Shown: positions 1 through 11,571, numbered from the stretch's first letter. The stretch: 64,000 bases of DNA from Perca fluviatilis (GCF_010015445.1 NC_053120.1:5764114-5828113); one strand, 5' to 3'. A program made the numbers and translations. The notes: generated by a model not told the origin, from the sequence alone.

Positions 1-860
1 CATCACAATCCAGCGGATTCGTGGAAAAGTTGCTCCCGGATAATCCAATAAGCGGTGATTAAACTAAAGCAGAGAGACTTAGAGATTGATAGAGGCACAA
101 TTGGCTGTGAAAGAATTAAACGTATCATTTAAGTCGCTGCTGTTTGAGAGGAGAGCTGTCACTTAAAAAAACTAACAAATAAATAGCAGCTCTCCTGGAA
201 AAAAAACAAAAAAAAAACATTAAGCTTTTTGAGAATGGCAGTGTATTGAAGTATTGATAGACTCAGCATTGCCATGGCAGCAGCCAGCAGTTCTGCTCAC
301 ATCTGAAATAATGATCTGCATAGAATTACTGCAGTGGATTACAGTATTTACTCAAAGTGAATCGTGGGTTTTACAGAATGACATTAATCTGACATAATGC
401 AGCCGAAATGATACGTTTTGTCTGTTCCCTCTGTCACCTAATATTAATGTTCTGTTTGCATGAAGCAGAAGTACTTTCGGAGGTACAACCGCAGAGAAAT
501 ATTAATCTGAATATGATATCTCTGTTATATCTACTGTGGTATGACATGTGAAGCTCCGTAGGGCTGTGAGGGGGGAGAACGGATCACTGGTCCCGCAATT
601 TTATTAATTAAAAAAAGAGAAAAGATCATCAAGGGAGACGGTTTGGCAATTAATTCAATTGAATGTCCTGGTGAATATGAAGTCAGTTGCCTTCAGATTT
701 TTTTGACAGGTTATTTTACACGTCAAATCGGACAGACAAAATGGTGTAAAAATCAAACAATGTAGGCAGAAATGAGCCACAGATAAGCAACACTGAGAAC
801 ATATTCAAAAACTTGAGCTACCGCTTGATGTTGAACTATGACTCCCTTATTTTTTGTCTC
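1..860. other. AT-rich intergenic or intronic sequence, nothing recognised
   Basis: No long open frame, tandem repeat or transposon terminus is visible. The sequence is moderately AT-rich with short A-runs near 200-225 and 610-625. It could be intron or intergenic DNA. Confidence 0.5.
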
Positions 861-863
861 CTA

Positions 864-2316
864 GGGCGTTTTCACACCTAGTTAGGTAGACTCGGTGCAA
901 TTTGGCGGTGAAAGTTTTCCTTTGGGTTTGGTTATAGCATTCACGCTGCACTTTGTGGAGCACACCAAACATTGTAAAGAAATGTCACGGCGTCAAAACG
1001 GTGGCTCGTCTATTGGACAGAACATGGGCTTTAACCCACCAACATGGCTAGTAGATTTTTAAGGTTACCAGCCAATCAGTTTGTTTATTTCCTAACTACC
1101 TTTACTGTAATTTCAGCTCCTCTGGTTTGCTTGGCTTTGTTCCGTTCGTCTTCAGCTTGTGTCCGTTCCAGCGTAGCTCGAAATCGCTAGGCGCGTAACT
1201 AACGGTTGTCTGACCCGTCACGACTTAGTGTTCATGGGAAATGTAGGATTAGTACTACAAGCAGTGATCCCAGATAAAGATACGTTTCCAAGCCAAAGAC
1301 ACACGAAACTTCTCAAATTTCTTGGCAGAGAACAGACCAATCTTGTCGCACCGTTTCTGCAGCCTGCCGATTCAAACAGACGCTTCTCTTCATTCCTCAC
1401 CAGCAAAATTGGCTAGTAGCTTTAAAATGTTACCTGCCAAAGTTCATTTTTGCCCGCATTTGGCAGGTTGGCGGTAGGGGTGGGGGGGGGGAAATCGATA
1501 CAGCATCGTATCGCAATATTTTCTGTGGCAATACTTTATCGATACACAGACGCCAAGTATCGATCTTTTATTATATTTGTGTTGGTAATTGTGTCTGCTT
1601 GACAATCCCATTTTGCAGCAATAAAATTAAAGTGAGATGAACAAACAGAGAAATGTATCTTTTTAGATGAAACAGATGTTGATACAGTTTTCTTTTGGGG
1701 ACATCATTTAAAATTGTGAATAATTTGAATTTGTAAAAAAGGTCATAAATTGCAGTATATCGCAGAATATTGTAATATGTTTAAAATCGCAATAATATTG
1801 TATCGTGACCTAAGTATCGTGATGATATCGTATCGTGAGGCCTCTGGTGATTCCCACCCCTAGTTGGCGGGTGTCAAATTGAAAGCCCTGTGAGTAACCC
1901 TTCCTGGTCTCAGATGGATCAACACCAAATTTGTGCGGGCTTGGGTTTCCTCTCGTGTTTCTATCAATTAAATGTTTTAGAAGAAGGCAAACAATATGAG
2001 GAGTTAACAATACACTGAGCTGACGAGTATTTCATTCTTCGAATGAGAAGAGCGAGACGGTACCGAAGGAGAAGGCGAGCCCTGATGAGATAGAGAGAGA
2101 GAGAGAGATTAGGATTTGTTGTTCCTGTTATGTGGTTCCCTTCCTGTATTTGGGTCGGATCCCGTTCTCACCTAAAGCGAACTGAACTCTAGTTCACTTG
2201 GAAGAAAACCGACTCCCCCGCCCGTTTTCAAGCAGACCAGAGTTTGGTTGTTTGGTCCACACCAGAGTTCAGATGAGCTTTCACACCGCCCCAAACCAAC
2301 CGAACTATCTGATGAA
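864..2316. mobile_element. Candidate MITE with 'gttttcacacc' type termini
   Basis: The left part (864-970) carries 'gcgttttcacacct' followed by 'tttgggtttgg'. The right part (2155-2316) carries the inverted counterpart, with 'gctttcacaccg' and 'ccaaaccaaccgaac'. This style of terminus (TTTTCACACC plus TTTGGTT motifs) is common in fish non-autonomous DNA transposons. A clear hAT MITE (1475-1862) sits inside it. A short open stretch at 1218-1416 on both strands is not recognised. Boundaries and target duplication were not resolved; it may be two adjacent relics instead of one element. Confidence 0.4.
1475..1862. mobile_element. hAT-type MITE (388 bp) with 8-bp target site duplication
   Basis: The element begins TAGGGGTGGG and ends CCCACCCCTA, a 10-bp terminal inverted repeat. 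It is flanked on both sides by an exact 8-bp direct repeat GTTGGCGG (1467-1474 and 1863-1870). Eight-base target duplications and TAGGG-like ends are the hallmark of hAT superfamily insertions. The interior is rich in 'tatcgtgat/atcgata' motifs that form imperfect inverted arms (1500-1570 versus 1745-1845), and it has no transposase. A run of ten G follows the left terminus. The flanks rejoin as one older repeat, so this is a nested insertion. Confidence 0.85.
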
Positions 2317-2485
2317 GATCTGAGGAGCAGTTAACCATAGCCCTCATAAATCCACCGGAGTTTAGAACGCCAACACAAAGAAAGAGGAAGGTGTAGGAAA
2401 TCGGCCGAAAAGAAGGAAATGCGGAGAAATTTCTGCCGGCAAGGGACAATCCCAGAAGTGGAACGTCGTGGATATATATAGACTC
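2317..2485 (+). repeat. Dispersed family A (TAGTCT-ended) repeat, copy 1, 3' part only
   Basis: It matches the 3' third of the full copy at 52668-53097: 'agatctgaggagcagttaa', 'aatccaccggag', 'caatcccagaagtgg' and the terminal 'atatagact'. The 5' two-thirds are missing. The family has no coding capacity and looks like a non-autonomous DNA transposon. Confidence 0.75.
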
Positions 2486-3080
<595 letters not shown>

Positions 3081-3178
3081 GTCAAGAATTGTTTAAGTTA
3101 AAGAAAGATGAAGATAATGAGAAACAGTCAGAAGGTTTTTGGTCATATGACTCCAGTTTATCAGAGGTTAATTATAAA

Positions 3179-3227
<49 letters not shown>

Positions 3228-3228
3228 A

Positions 3229-3278
<50 letters not shown>
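3179..3278. repeat. (CA)n microsatellite, interrupted
   Basis: About 100 bases of CA with two CAGA interruptions near 3222-3232. It lies about 140 bases downstream of the (GT)n array, so the two tracts are inverted relative to each other. Confidence 0.95.
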
Positions 3279-3280
<2 letters not shown>

Positions 3281-3782
3281 AGGTGACAGATGATGGGGGA
3301 TCTTCAAACTATCGCCACACATCTAAAGCAGATGAGACATAATCAGCTGAGCATAAGACACACACACACACGGACTTGAACTTTTAAAAACACAACATGG
3401 TCGCTCAGCTTAGTAAGCTCGCCATACAAACTCATGATGCGCAGCCAAAACGTGTTCATATGTCCATTTATTCTGAGCACTTTATGAACTTCCTTCCATT
3501 TTGGGTTAAAAGTGAAAGTGCTTAAAAAAAACTTGAGTATCTCCCATTCCATGGCAACTGCTACATGGACCGTGTGGTGAGACTATTTCTCCAAGATCAA
3601 GAATATGTTTTGAATTTCATGAATAAATTCGCATGAAGAGGTGAGTTGGGGAATTGCAACAGTTCTTTGATTCAGCACGACATACACAAAAATACTAAAT
3701 CACACTGCAAGAAAAACATTGCAAAAAAGATATTCATGATTAAAATACCATAATAAGAGCATTAAATACAATATATAAAAAG
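3279..3782. other. Unremarkable sequence between repeats
   Basis: Only a short (CA)6-7 at 3359-3371 stands out. No coding or transposon signature was found. Confidence 0.45.
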
Positions 3783-3916
3783 CAGGGCTGCCAATCGATT
3801 AAAACAATCGCTTGATTGTCCATTGTTAACTCGCGGTTTTTTATCTGTTCTAAATGTACACAATTAACACTTAAAATAAAGTGTCTTACTATGTTAAAGT
3901 CTCTATCCACACGCAC
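3783..3916. mobile_element. Left part of a DNA transposon relic ('caatcgattaaaa' type)
   Basis: The sequence opens 'gcagggctgccaatcgatt', which resembles ends of fish hAT-like MITEs built around AATCGATTAA motifs. It is cut by the TTAA element at 3917. The right portion may continue after 4337, but no matching right end was identified. Confidence 0.3.
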
Positions 3917-4336
3917 TTAAAGGACAATTCCGGCGCAAAATGAACCTAGGGGTTAATAACAGATGTGTACCCACTCAATCGCTTTCTGGGACATGTTTTC
4001 ATGCTAATCGAATGTGTTTGTAGCTTGAAACAAGCTAGCGCGGACCGCTGATTAGCTTACAACGCTAGTATTCGGGGCACAGGGAAAGTAAAAACGAATC
4101 GCTATTTTATACCACTAAAAAGGCTCAAAATATCATCACACTTCAACGGTAGCTTAATGAGGGTCCCTAAATGTTAATTGAAGAATTGAGAACATTGTAA
4201 GTGTACAGACAGTTTATTAAAAAGATCCCAAGACGGCGGCCGCCTGTATACGAGAACGCAACTGTCTTTATAATCTTTTTAATAACACATCTGTTATTAA
4301 CCCCTAGGTTCATTTTGCGCCGGAATTGTCCTTTAA
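3917..4336. mobile_element. piggyBac-like MITE with TTAA ends and perfect 52-bp TIRs
   Basis: The copy starts TTAAAGGACAATTCCGGCGC and ends with its exact reverse complement. The inverted termini match without error for about 52 bases counting TTAA, then diverge. TTAA at both ends is the target site preference of the piggyBac superfamily. The 316-base middle is non-coding and contains 'gctagcg...cgctag' palindromic pieces. Perfect termini suggest a fairly recent insertion. A minus-strand open frame across the right terminus is an artefact. Confidence 0.88.
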
Positions 4337-4654
4337 AGAAAACTTTAAACTTTAAAAGGTAGTTTGCCTGTTCCTCTCGGTATTCATGACTGGTGTCATA
4401 CATTCACTCTAGCTAACGGTGAATAATGAGGGCAAAACAGCATCACGGATGTATTTTAACCAAATATTGTCTGTCCAGCGCAGCTAAAAACACCAGATCT
4501 ACAGCATATTACCGTGTCGTTCGCCTCCAAGCCTGTTTGAAACTGGTCAACACATTCTCACTCTCAGCGCGTCACAAAGCGACGTTTGTATGTGCATGAA
4601 CTGGTCTATGTGTTATGTCTTTTTGGGGGTCATTTAAAGACATTTCTAAGGTCT

Positions 4655-4712
<58 letters not shown>

Positions 4713-4753
4713 CCCGCTCACCTCTCCTCTATCCATCTGTCCTTGGCATTCTC

Positions 4754-4788
<35 letters not shown>

Positions 4789-4840
4789 ATAACACAACAT
4801 GGACTCAGAGAAATGCAGCAGACAGAAAGAAAACAATGAC

Positions 4841-4891
<51 letters not shown>
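4655..4891. repeat. Three microsatellites: (GT)n 4655-4709, (CA)n 4756-4786, (GA)n 4845-4891
   Basis: Three dinucleotide tracts lie within 240 bases. The GT and CA tracts are inverted relative to each other and separated by only about 46 bases. The GA tract is interrupted by a short LINE-like tail and then resumes. Confidence 0.95.
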
Positions 4892-4895
<4 letters not shown>

Positions 4896-5017
4896 TAGCA
4901 TCCTACTGGACTACTGGATGTTAATGTGTAACATGTTTCCCTGTTTATGTGCTTTAGCAATACTGTATGTCAATATGGTCATGCTAATAAAGCCTCTTTG
5001 AATTGAATTGAATTGAA
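4892..5017 (+). mobile_element. Short LINE 3' tail (L2/CR1-like) inside a GA tract
   Basis: This stretch ends with three tandem TTGAA units after 'taataaagcc', the typical terminal repeat of fish L2/CR1-type LINEs. It is flanked on both sides by (GA)n sequence, so it either inserted into the purine tract or carried it. No coding part remains. Confidence 0.5.
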
Positions 5018-5350
5018 AGAGAGACAGAGAGAAAGAGAGAGTGACAGAGAGAGAGAGAGACAGAGAGAAAGAGAGAGACAGAGAGTGAGAGACAGACAGA
5101 GAGAAAGGGAGAGAGAGATAGACAGAGAGACAGAGACAGAGAGACAGAGAGAAAGTAAGACAGAGAGAGAGAGAGACAGAGAGAAAGAGACAGAGAGATA
5201 GACAGACAGACAGACAGACAGACAGTCAGAGAAAGAGAGAGATAGAGAGAGAGAGACAGAGACAAAGAGAAAAAAGAAAAAGAGAGAAGAAAAAAAGAGA
5301 GAAAGAGACAAAAGGAAAGGACAGAAAAAAGGAAGAAAGAAAGAAACGCA
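5018..5350. repeat. Polypurine GA-rich tract
   Basis: About 330 bases, almost all purines on the plus strand, built from GAGA with CAGA and AAAG interruptions. A (CAGA)n run lies near 5200-5226. Open frames of Leu/Ser or Arg/Glu here are simple-sequence artefacts. Confidence 0.9.
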
Positions 5351-5828
5351 GACTGGCAGACGGAACAAAGAGAAGAGAAAAAAGTGAAACCCTTAAGATT
5401 GCAGAGAGAGGAAGTTCATCCAAAGGCCAACATTTAATAATAGTTGAGAGAGAATCGGCTTTAAAAGATAAATTAGTTCCTCTGAAAAAAAGCACATTTC
5501 TCTCACAGATCTGGTTTTCATTTGTCAGTCTCACAGACTCAATACACAGCATCCATCCAAAAAGCCTTGGGTTTCATTTTTCATTTGAAATACGGTTATG
5601 TGACATTTGAAAAGCCATCAATCTGATGTGCCAGAAGCCTCGTCAGATTTGATTTGACGGAGACTGTGAGAGTTTGGTCAAAGTGCAAAAAACTCAAGTT
5701 GCTGAGTCAGGATTTCAGATTTACAAAAACAAATCACATTAAGTGCTTTTGTACTCGAGAAAGGCCGCAGTCTGTACAGATGCCTTTAAAGGAAATTATA
5801 TTTAACATTATTTGATGTTGCAGTATGA
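5351..5828. other. Unique sequence, nothing recognised
   Basis: No coding, RNA or transposon signature was found between the purine tract and the LINE tail. Confidence 0.4.
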
Positions 5829-6049
5829 CGGTTCGAGTCTGGGTCGCCGAGGTTTCTTCCTAAAAGGAGTTTTTCTTTGCCACTGTCGCAATAGCCACCG
5901 CTAATGCATGCTCTTGGGGGAATTACTGGAATTGTTGGGGCTTTGTAAATTATAGAGTGTGGTCTAGACCTACTCTATCTGTAAAGTGTCTCAAGATAAC
6001 TCTTGTTATGATTTGATACTATAAATAAAATTGAACTGAATTGAATTAT
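5829..6049 (+). mobile_element. LINE 3' UTR tail (CR1/L2/Rex-like), copy 1
   Basis: It contains 'ggtttcttcct', 'ggagtttttc', 'gccactgtcgca' and 'gtctagacctactctatct', and ends 'ataaataaaattgaactga' plus AATTGAATT units. The same block recurs at 57160-57346. Such tails belong to fish non-LTR retrotransposons of the CR1/L2/Rex1 group, and only the 3' end survives. Confidence 0.7.
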
Positions 6050-6065
6050 CATACTGTTAACATTT

Positions 6066-6440
6066 GCTTATTACAGCCAGACCGATAGATTAGTGGGGCA
6101 ATATTATCGGCCGATATTAGGCATTTTCCAAACTATCGGTATCGGAATTTATAATGGCCGATAAAAGAATATTTAAAAAAATAAATAAAAAAACACCCTC
6201 CAACGATGTTATAAGTGTTGGCGTTGCATAGTTTGTCCACCAGAGGGCACTCTACAACGTCTCTGTTGGCAACTCTTTTTTATTTTTTTTGTTGTGTTTT
6301 TGTTAAGTTTGTATTTTTATACATTTTATTTATCAGAACGTTAATATATTTTGATGTTCCTCTGTTCTATTGTGAAACAAACAAGTTTATTTTTAAACTG
6401 TATTATCATATTATTTTAGTGAGGACTCACTAAAATAAAT
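6066..6440. mobile_element. MITE relic with 'cggccgatatt' motifs
   Basis: 'cagaccgatag' near the left edge is followed by 'tatcggccgatattaggc' and 'actatcggtatcgg', repeated TATCGG palindromic motifs typical of one fish hAT-like family. The right end is absent; the GCTGCAAGCAGC element begins where it should be. Confidence 0.5.
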
Positions 6441-7130
6441 ATAGCTGCAAGCAGCAATGAGGGAGCCACGCAGTACACCAGCAGGAATGGCATTGCCATG
6501 GCATGAGCACGCACTCACTGCAACTTTGATGGCAATTGTATAAAGAATGGCTGAAATATCAGCTCATTTACTTTGTTACAGTGCCCCTAGAGGCCAAATT
6601 ACACCAATGTCCTTGTGCGTTCTCACAATCAAGTGCCACATCCCTGTACCAAGTTTGGCTTTAGTACATCAAAGCACTGCTGAGATATGAGCTCACTTTC
6701 TTTATTACAGCGCCCCTAGAGGCCAAATGACACCAAATTTATTTTCTGTCCTCGGGATTGGGTCTTGAGTCCATGTACAAAGTTCGGTTTCGATACATGA
6801 AGGCGTTGGTGAGATATGAGCCTACTTCCTGTGATTATAGCACCCACCTAGTGGTCAAAAGACTCCAAATTGATTGTGCATCCTCAGCATGTGGTACCAA
6901 GTCCATGTACCAAGTTTGATTTCGATACGTGAAAGCATTGCTGAGATATGAGCTCATTTCCTGTAACTCTAACTCCTACTTCCTATGATTACAGCGCCCC
7001 CATTGTGGACAAAAGTCACCAAATTTCTTGTGCCTCCTCCTAATTGGGTCATGAGTCCAAGTATTGAGATTAGTTTTGGTATGTGAAAGCCTCCCCAAGA
7101 TATGACTTCACTTCCTGTTTTGCCAGGTAG
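6441..7130 (+). mobile_element. Modular element with GCTGCAAGCAGC terminus, copy 1 (left end)
   Basis: The left terminus 'tagctgcaagcagcaatga' contains the palindrome GCTGCAAGCAGC. The interior has four diverged direct modules of roughly 130-155 bases, marked by 'cagtgcccctagaggcc' (6581), 'cagcgcccctagaggcc' (6709), 'gcacccacctagtggtc' (6840) and 'cagcgcccccattgtgg' (6992). Each has a following 'gagatatgagc...cttcct' segment. The right terminus is missing. The inverted terminus is present in the second copy ending at 28747. No transposase was found; the class is unknown. Confidence 0.6.
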
Positions 7131-7437
7131 CGGATCTGTAGTTCGAATGAGACATAATAAGACATTACGACAGCAGTAATGGACAATTCCGCTTCCAACC
7201 TGTAGGCCGATCGAAGCGGAAAAGTGCTTTTGTGTTGCTTTAATGCTTCATCCACAAAGGACACTGCTTTTGCCGTGCGATGGCAACAGCTTTATTTGGC
7301 TCGTTTTCTGTGAACAATGTGGCGGGGGGGGGTACAACGGAGTTAGCAAGCTAACATTAGCCAACTAACAAGTTGTTCACCGGCTGGCTGGTTCTGCCGT
7401 GCTGTCATGCTGCATCGGTTACAGAGAATGAGATGAA
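7131..7437 (+). mobile_element. Left flank of the helicase-bearing element
   Basis: This non-coding sequence leads without a break into the 37-bp minisatellite and then the helicase fragment, so it is probably part of the same element. It has a run of nine G at 7324-7332. No terminal inverted repeat could be fixed. Confidence 0.35.
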
Positions 7438-8580
7438 CAGCGGGCTGGGTCTAACGTTAGCGGTCTGCTGACCCACTGCAGCTGGGTCTAACGTTAGCGG
7501 TCTGGTGACCCACTGCCGCTGGGTCTAACGTTAGCAGTCTGCTGACCCACTGCAGCTGGGTCTAACGTTAGCGGTCCGGTGACCCACTGCCGCTGGGTCT
7601 AACGTTAGCGGTCTGGTGACCCACTGCCGCTGGGTCTAACGTTAGCGGCCCGCTAACCCACTGCCACTGGGTCTAACATTAGCGGCCCGCTAACCCGCTG
7701 CTGCTGAGTCTAACGTTAGTGGTCTGCTGACCCACTGCCGCTGGGTCTAATGTTAGCGGTCTGCTGACCCACTGCTGCTGGATCTAACGTTAGAGGTCCG
7801 CTGCCCCACTGCCGCTGGGTCCAACATTAGCGGTCTGCTGACCCACTGCCGCTGGGTCTAACGTTAGCGGTCTGCTGACCCACTGCCGCTGGGTCTAACG
7901 TTAGCGGTCTGCTGACCCACTGCCGCTGGGTCTTATGTTAGCGGTCTGCTGACCCACTGCTGCTGGATCTAACGTTAGAGGTCCGCTGCCCCACTGCCGC
8001 TGGGTCTAACATTAGCGGTCTGCTGACCCACTGCCGCTGGGTCTAACGTTAGCGGTCTGCTGACCCACTGCCGCTGGGTCTTACGTTAGCGGTCTGCTGA
8101 CCCACTGCCGCTGGGTCTAACGTTAGCTGTCCGCTGACCCACTGCTGCTGGGTCTAACGTTAGCTGTCTGCTGACCCACTGCTGCTGGGTCTAACGTTAG
8201 CGGTCCGCTGCCCCACTGCCGCTGGGTCTAACGTTAGCTGTCCGCTGACCCCCTGCTGCTGGGTGTAACGTTAGCGGTCTGGTGACCCACTGCAGCTGGG
8301 TCTAACGTTAGCGGCCCGCTGACCCACAGCCGCTGGGTCTTAAGTTAGCGGTCTGGTGACCCACTGCCGCTGGGTCTAACGTTAGCTGTCCGCTGACCCC
8401 CTGCTGCTGGGTCTAACGTTAGCGGTCTGGTGACCCACTGCCGCTGGGTCTAACGTTAGCGGCCCGCAGACCCACAGCCGCTGGGTCTAACGTTAGCGGC
8501 CCGCTGCCCCACTACCGCTGGGTCTAACGTTAGGGCCCGCTGCCCCACTGCCGCTGGGTCTAACGTTAGCGGCCCGCTGG
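7438..8580 (+). repeat. 37-bp minisatellite, about 31 copies
   Basis: The unit reads roughly 'gctgggtctaacgttagcgg' followed by 'tctgctgacccactgcc'. Within each unit TGGGTC and GACCCA form an inverted pair around TAACGTTA, itself a palindrome, so single strands can fold. Most units keep three CpG sites. Variants (CCGCTG, GGTGAC, GCTGCCCC) recur in blocks, indicating expansion of small groups of units. The array ends 77 bases before the helicase start codon. Confidence 0.95.
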
Positions 8581-8656
8581 TCCAGTCAGCGAACAGAGAG
8601 AGTAGCTGAGAATGATGACGTTGAGGTTGTGCGCTAGTTTGAGTTGTAGTTCCGTA

Positions 8657-8947
8657 ATGGCGGCGGAGAAAGATGCGAGGGAAGCCATTCGGTCCGTTGT
8701 GGCAACGCTGCCGAATATCCAGAAGTTAAAGCCCGAGCAAGAACAATCTTTGCTGAGTTGTGTCGGTGGCCATGATGTTGTGGCCCTCCTCCCCACGGGG
8801 TTCGGGAACAGTTTGATTTTCCATCTCGCTCTGTTAGTGGTGAAGGAGTTGGCTAAGGCTAACGCTAGCGATGCTAAGCTGACGTCACGACCAAACGTTA
8901 GCGATTGGTTATGGCAGATCCAGAGGGGCTCTGGGCAGATCCAATAG
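8657..8947 (+). pseudogene. RecQ-like DNA helicase N-terminal fragment, Walker A damaged
   Basis: The frame encodes 96 residues beginning MAAEKDAREA. Residues 24-32 (LKPEQEQSL) resemble the region before motif I in RecQ-family helicases, and residues 41-58 (VVALLPTGFGNSLIFHLA) match motif I. The catalytic lysine of GFGKS is Asn51 here, which should abolish ATP binding. The protein stops after residue 96, so the rest of the helicase (DEAH box, motifs II-VI) is missing. This start was chosen because it begins the helicase-like sequence; an in-frame ATG at 8612 is also open. Fish genomes carry many such RecQ-like copies; I infer a transposon passenger or a captured exon, not a host gene. Confidence 0.65.
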
Positions 8948-9686
8948 TTTTAAACTTCAACAGAGGACCCGCCTTCAAGGAAGTTAACACATGTCAATGG
9001 AGAGAGGCCAGACTCTCTGGAGAATTTAAATGTACGAGAGTCTGCTAGGACCAGGCTAGTGTCGGGCGGCTCTCGTTTACAGTTTACGGACCACCGACAC
9101 GTATCGTCACCGTGATCTAACCACAATTGTCATTTTGTAGTGTACCAATCAAATGACCACGGCAAACAGTCCAATGGCCTTTCTATGCATTTTATTTCTA
9201 TGGGGGAGCATATTTCAGTGTTTATGCAGCATCAGGCCACCAATCCTAGCTGAGGAGTCAGATTTATATGGCTTAGAGTACTCAGGTTAAACATTTAGCA
9301 AATTGCATCCTCTCACTGTGACAGACGTGACAAAATAAAATGTTAGCTTCCAGTTGCAGCGTGAGAGGGAAAAGAGAACAAAAGACGCTGAACAGTGTGT
9401 GTGTGTTTCTAACAGACGGTGAAGCCACAGGTATCGCTTTAGTCGTTCATGTTACAGGGCGGCATATGGCAGAGATAAGAATCTGAGACAAAAAGGGAGC
9501 ACACAGAGACGGCGAGAAGGAGAAAAGACAGGGGGAAGGTATATATGCAGGTTATCGAGGCATTTACATACAGTACAGGAAATAAATCCAAACACCGTCT
9601 TTGCAGACAGTGTGTCAGGTTGTGTGTTCACCAGCACTGTGTGAAAGATGACATCATTGAATGGGGTGCTGAGAGCTTGTTCAGTG
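8948..9686. other. Right flank of helicase element, then unique sequence
   Basis: 8948-9060 ('gcctggtc'-like on the reverse strand, 'gagagaggccagactctc' on the plus strand) probably still belongs to the helicase element. From about 9061 nothing is recognised. There is a short GT run at 9397-9406. Confidence 0.35.
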
Positions 9687-9729
9687 TTCAAAGAGGAGGA
9701 GGAGGAGGAGGAGGAGGAGGAGGAGGACA
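9687..9729. repeat. (GGA)n trinucleotide repeat
   Basis: About 13 units of GGA/GAG. It creates Gly or Glu runs in spurious frames. Confidence 0.9.
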
Positions 9730-10187
9730 GAGCTCGAGAGAATTTTTCCGTGGCTGCAGTGGCGACTTGGACTGCTGCACCCATTCGTTCATTAAGAAAA
9801 TCATATTTGTCAAAACTGTCAATGTTCAAGGTGTCGGTGAAAAGATGAGGTTGTGATTTTTTTTTCACAGAGTAACAATGACTCAGCTCTGGTTTGTGCA
9901 GACGTCATTAGGTTGATAAAATATCTGACATTCTGATTTTAATTTTAACACCCACAGATCTGAAGTTGGATGTTATTGCGATTCATTAGCACTGTGTGGA
10001 AAAAAACACAGACCCCCATTACAATGAGCAGATGTGACAATAGAGTGTCATCTGACGAAAAATAAAAATTGTTGAACCTGGCTCAACGTTTGCTGCAACA
10101 CTAGGCAACATCATCCAGCAAGGTGAAGCTGTGGTCAGGCAAAAATTGTACCAGCTCATATTCCTGAAAGGAAAAGGCAGAAAGATG
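9730..10187. other. Sequence with a short open stretch, not identified
   Basis: On the plus strand 10074-10172 is open and would read ...FAATLGNIIQQGEAVVRQ... It has no start, no clear splice sites and no recognised domain. It may be a fragment of a transposon protein or chance. Confidence 0.25.
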
Positions 10188-10786
10188 TGGACTTGAGACT
10201 CTGTCACTTGGACTCGAGTCGACTCGACTCGCCGTTTTGATGACTTGCGACTTGAAAAAAAATAAATGGTTTGAGACTCAACTTGGACTTGTAAGTTGAT
10301 GCCTCAAGACTTGACTTGACTTGAGGCATGATGACTCGGATGACTTACTGTATGTGTATTCATAAGTTTGAATCTTAGCTGTTAAATACAAAATAATATA
10401 ATGTAACGTTGTCACGTTTCTGTCAAGTATGCTATGCAGCGGCAGCAGCGCAAACCGTGAATCATGATTGGAGGACTCAAAAAGCTGATTGTCATGATTA
10501 TGTGTATGTGATTGTCATGATTGGATGTCAGTCAAACTCCTCGCTATGGCAACACATAATATCAACGACCCCTGATGAAGCCTCATTAGTCGGACCAAAA
10601 CTACAATGTGCCGTGATGAGTCATCACTTTTGGATTTAAAAATGTCACGCCAGAAAAAAGTGACTTGATTTGGGACTTGACTCGTCTTAACTAAGGACTC
10701 GACTTGGTTCGCCAAAAAAAAAAAATAAATACCTCGAGACTTTCTTGAGACTTACTTGGGACTTGAGCAACAGGTCACAACACTAG
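10188..10786. mobile_element. Dispersed repeat rich in 'gacttgactcgagtc'
   Basis: Both ends consist of reiterated GACTTG and GACTCGAG motifs (10188-10360 and 10660-10765). The right edge reads 'acttgagcaacaggtcac' then 'aacactag'. The motif-rich ends flank a plain AT-rich middle (10345-10650). Similar CTCGAGTC-rich non-autonomous elements are common in fish. No target duplication was verified. Confidence 0.5.
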
Positions 10787-11519
10787 GAAAAGGAAATGGA
10801 ATGTGAATTCATAGTTCTACTGCTGTTGTGGTGTCTGATAGGCTATACAAACTCAGTGAGAAAGACAAGCTTCACTACAGAGGAGTAAAGGTTACGTATA
10901 TGTTGTGAAAAGACAAATGTACAAACTTTATCCACAGTCTAAAACACAAACGTCAAAATTGTACAACTCTGCAAAACAGTACAAATATTAACAGTCCAGA
11001 ATTGAAGTTCTTCCCCTCTACGTTCTTTGCAGGTCTGTGATTCAACGTTAACTTAAATTTCCAGTTAGACGAGCAATCACCCCAGCTTCCAAACCCTTAC
11101 TTTATGTCTCGCCTCCATAAAGAACACACTAATTCCTGCATTTGCACCAAAACAGTGGAACTGGGCGTAAATCGTGAGGTGCCAAATCATCAAATATGAA
11201 TGTAATTCTTTGGGGATGCATATTTGCAGCTGCAGTTCAACTCTACAGACAGATAAGTACACATACACCTCTACATCTTGTGAAGATGTGAAGAGAAATG
11301 AAAAATGAAAGTGCACGGAAGAAGCATAACAGGCTGCTCACAGCAGAAAAGATGCCTTGCTTTCACACTGTTTGCCTTCACACTGCACAACATGGAACTG
11401 GCTATATTCGGTGACTAAGAACCACTCATCAATTTTGCCAAATACCTCCAAGACAGCCAGAAGCTTTTATGTTTCCAACTCACAACCATTGTGCATGAGT
11501 GTGTTAATGTGTTAGTGTG
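10787..11519. other. Unique sequence, nothing recognised
   Basis: There are no coding, splice-consistent or repeat features apart from a degenerate GT lead-in at 11490-11519. Confidence 0.4.
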
Positions 11520-11520
11520 C

Positions 11521-11571
<51 letters not shown>
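11520..11571. repeat. (GT)n microsatellite
   Basis: About 25 uninterrupted GT units. Confidence 0.95.

Noticed and set aside
7438..8580. CRISPR array
   Set aside because: Units are contiguous tandem repeats without unique spacers, and the context is a vertebrate genome.
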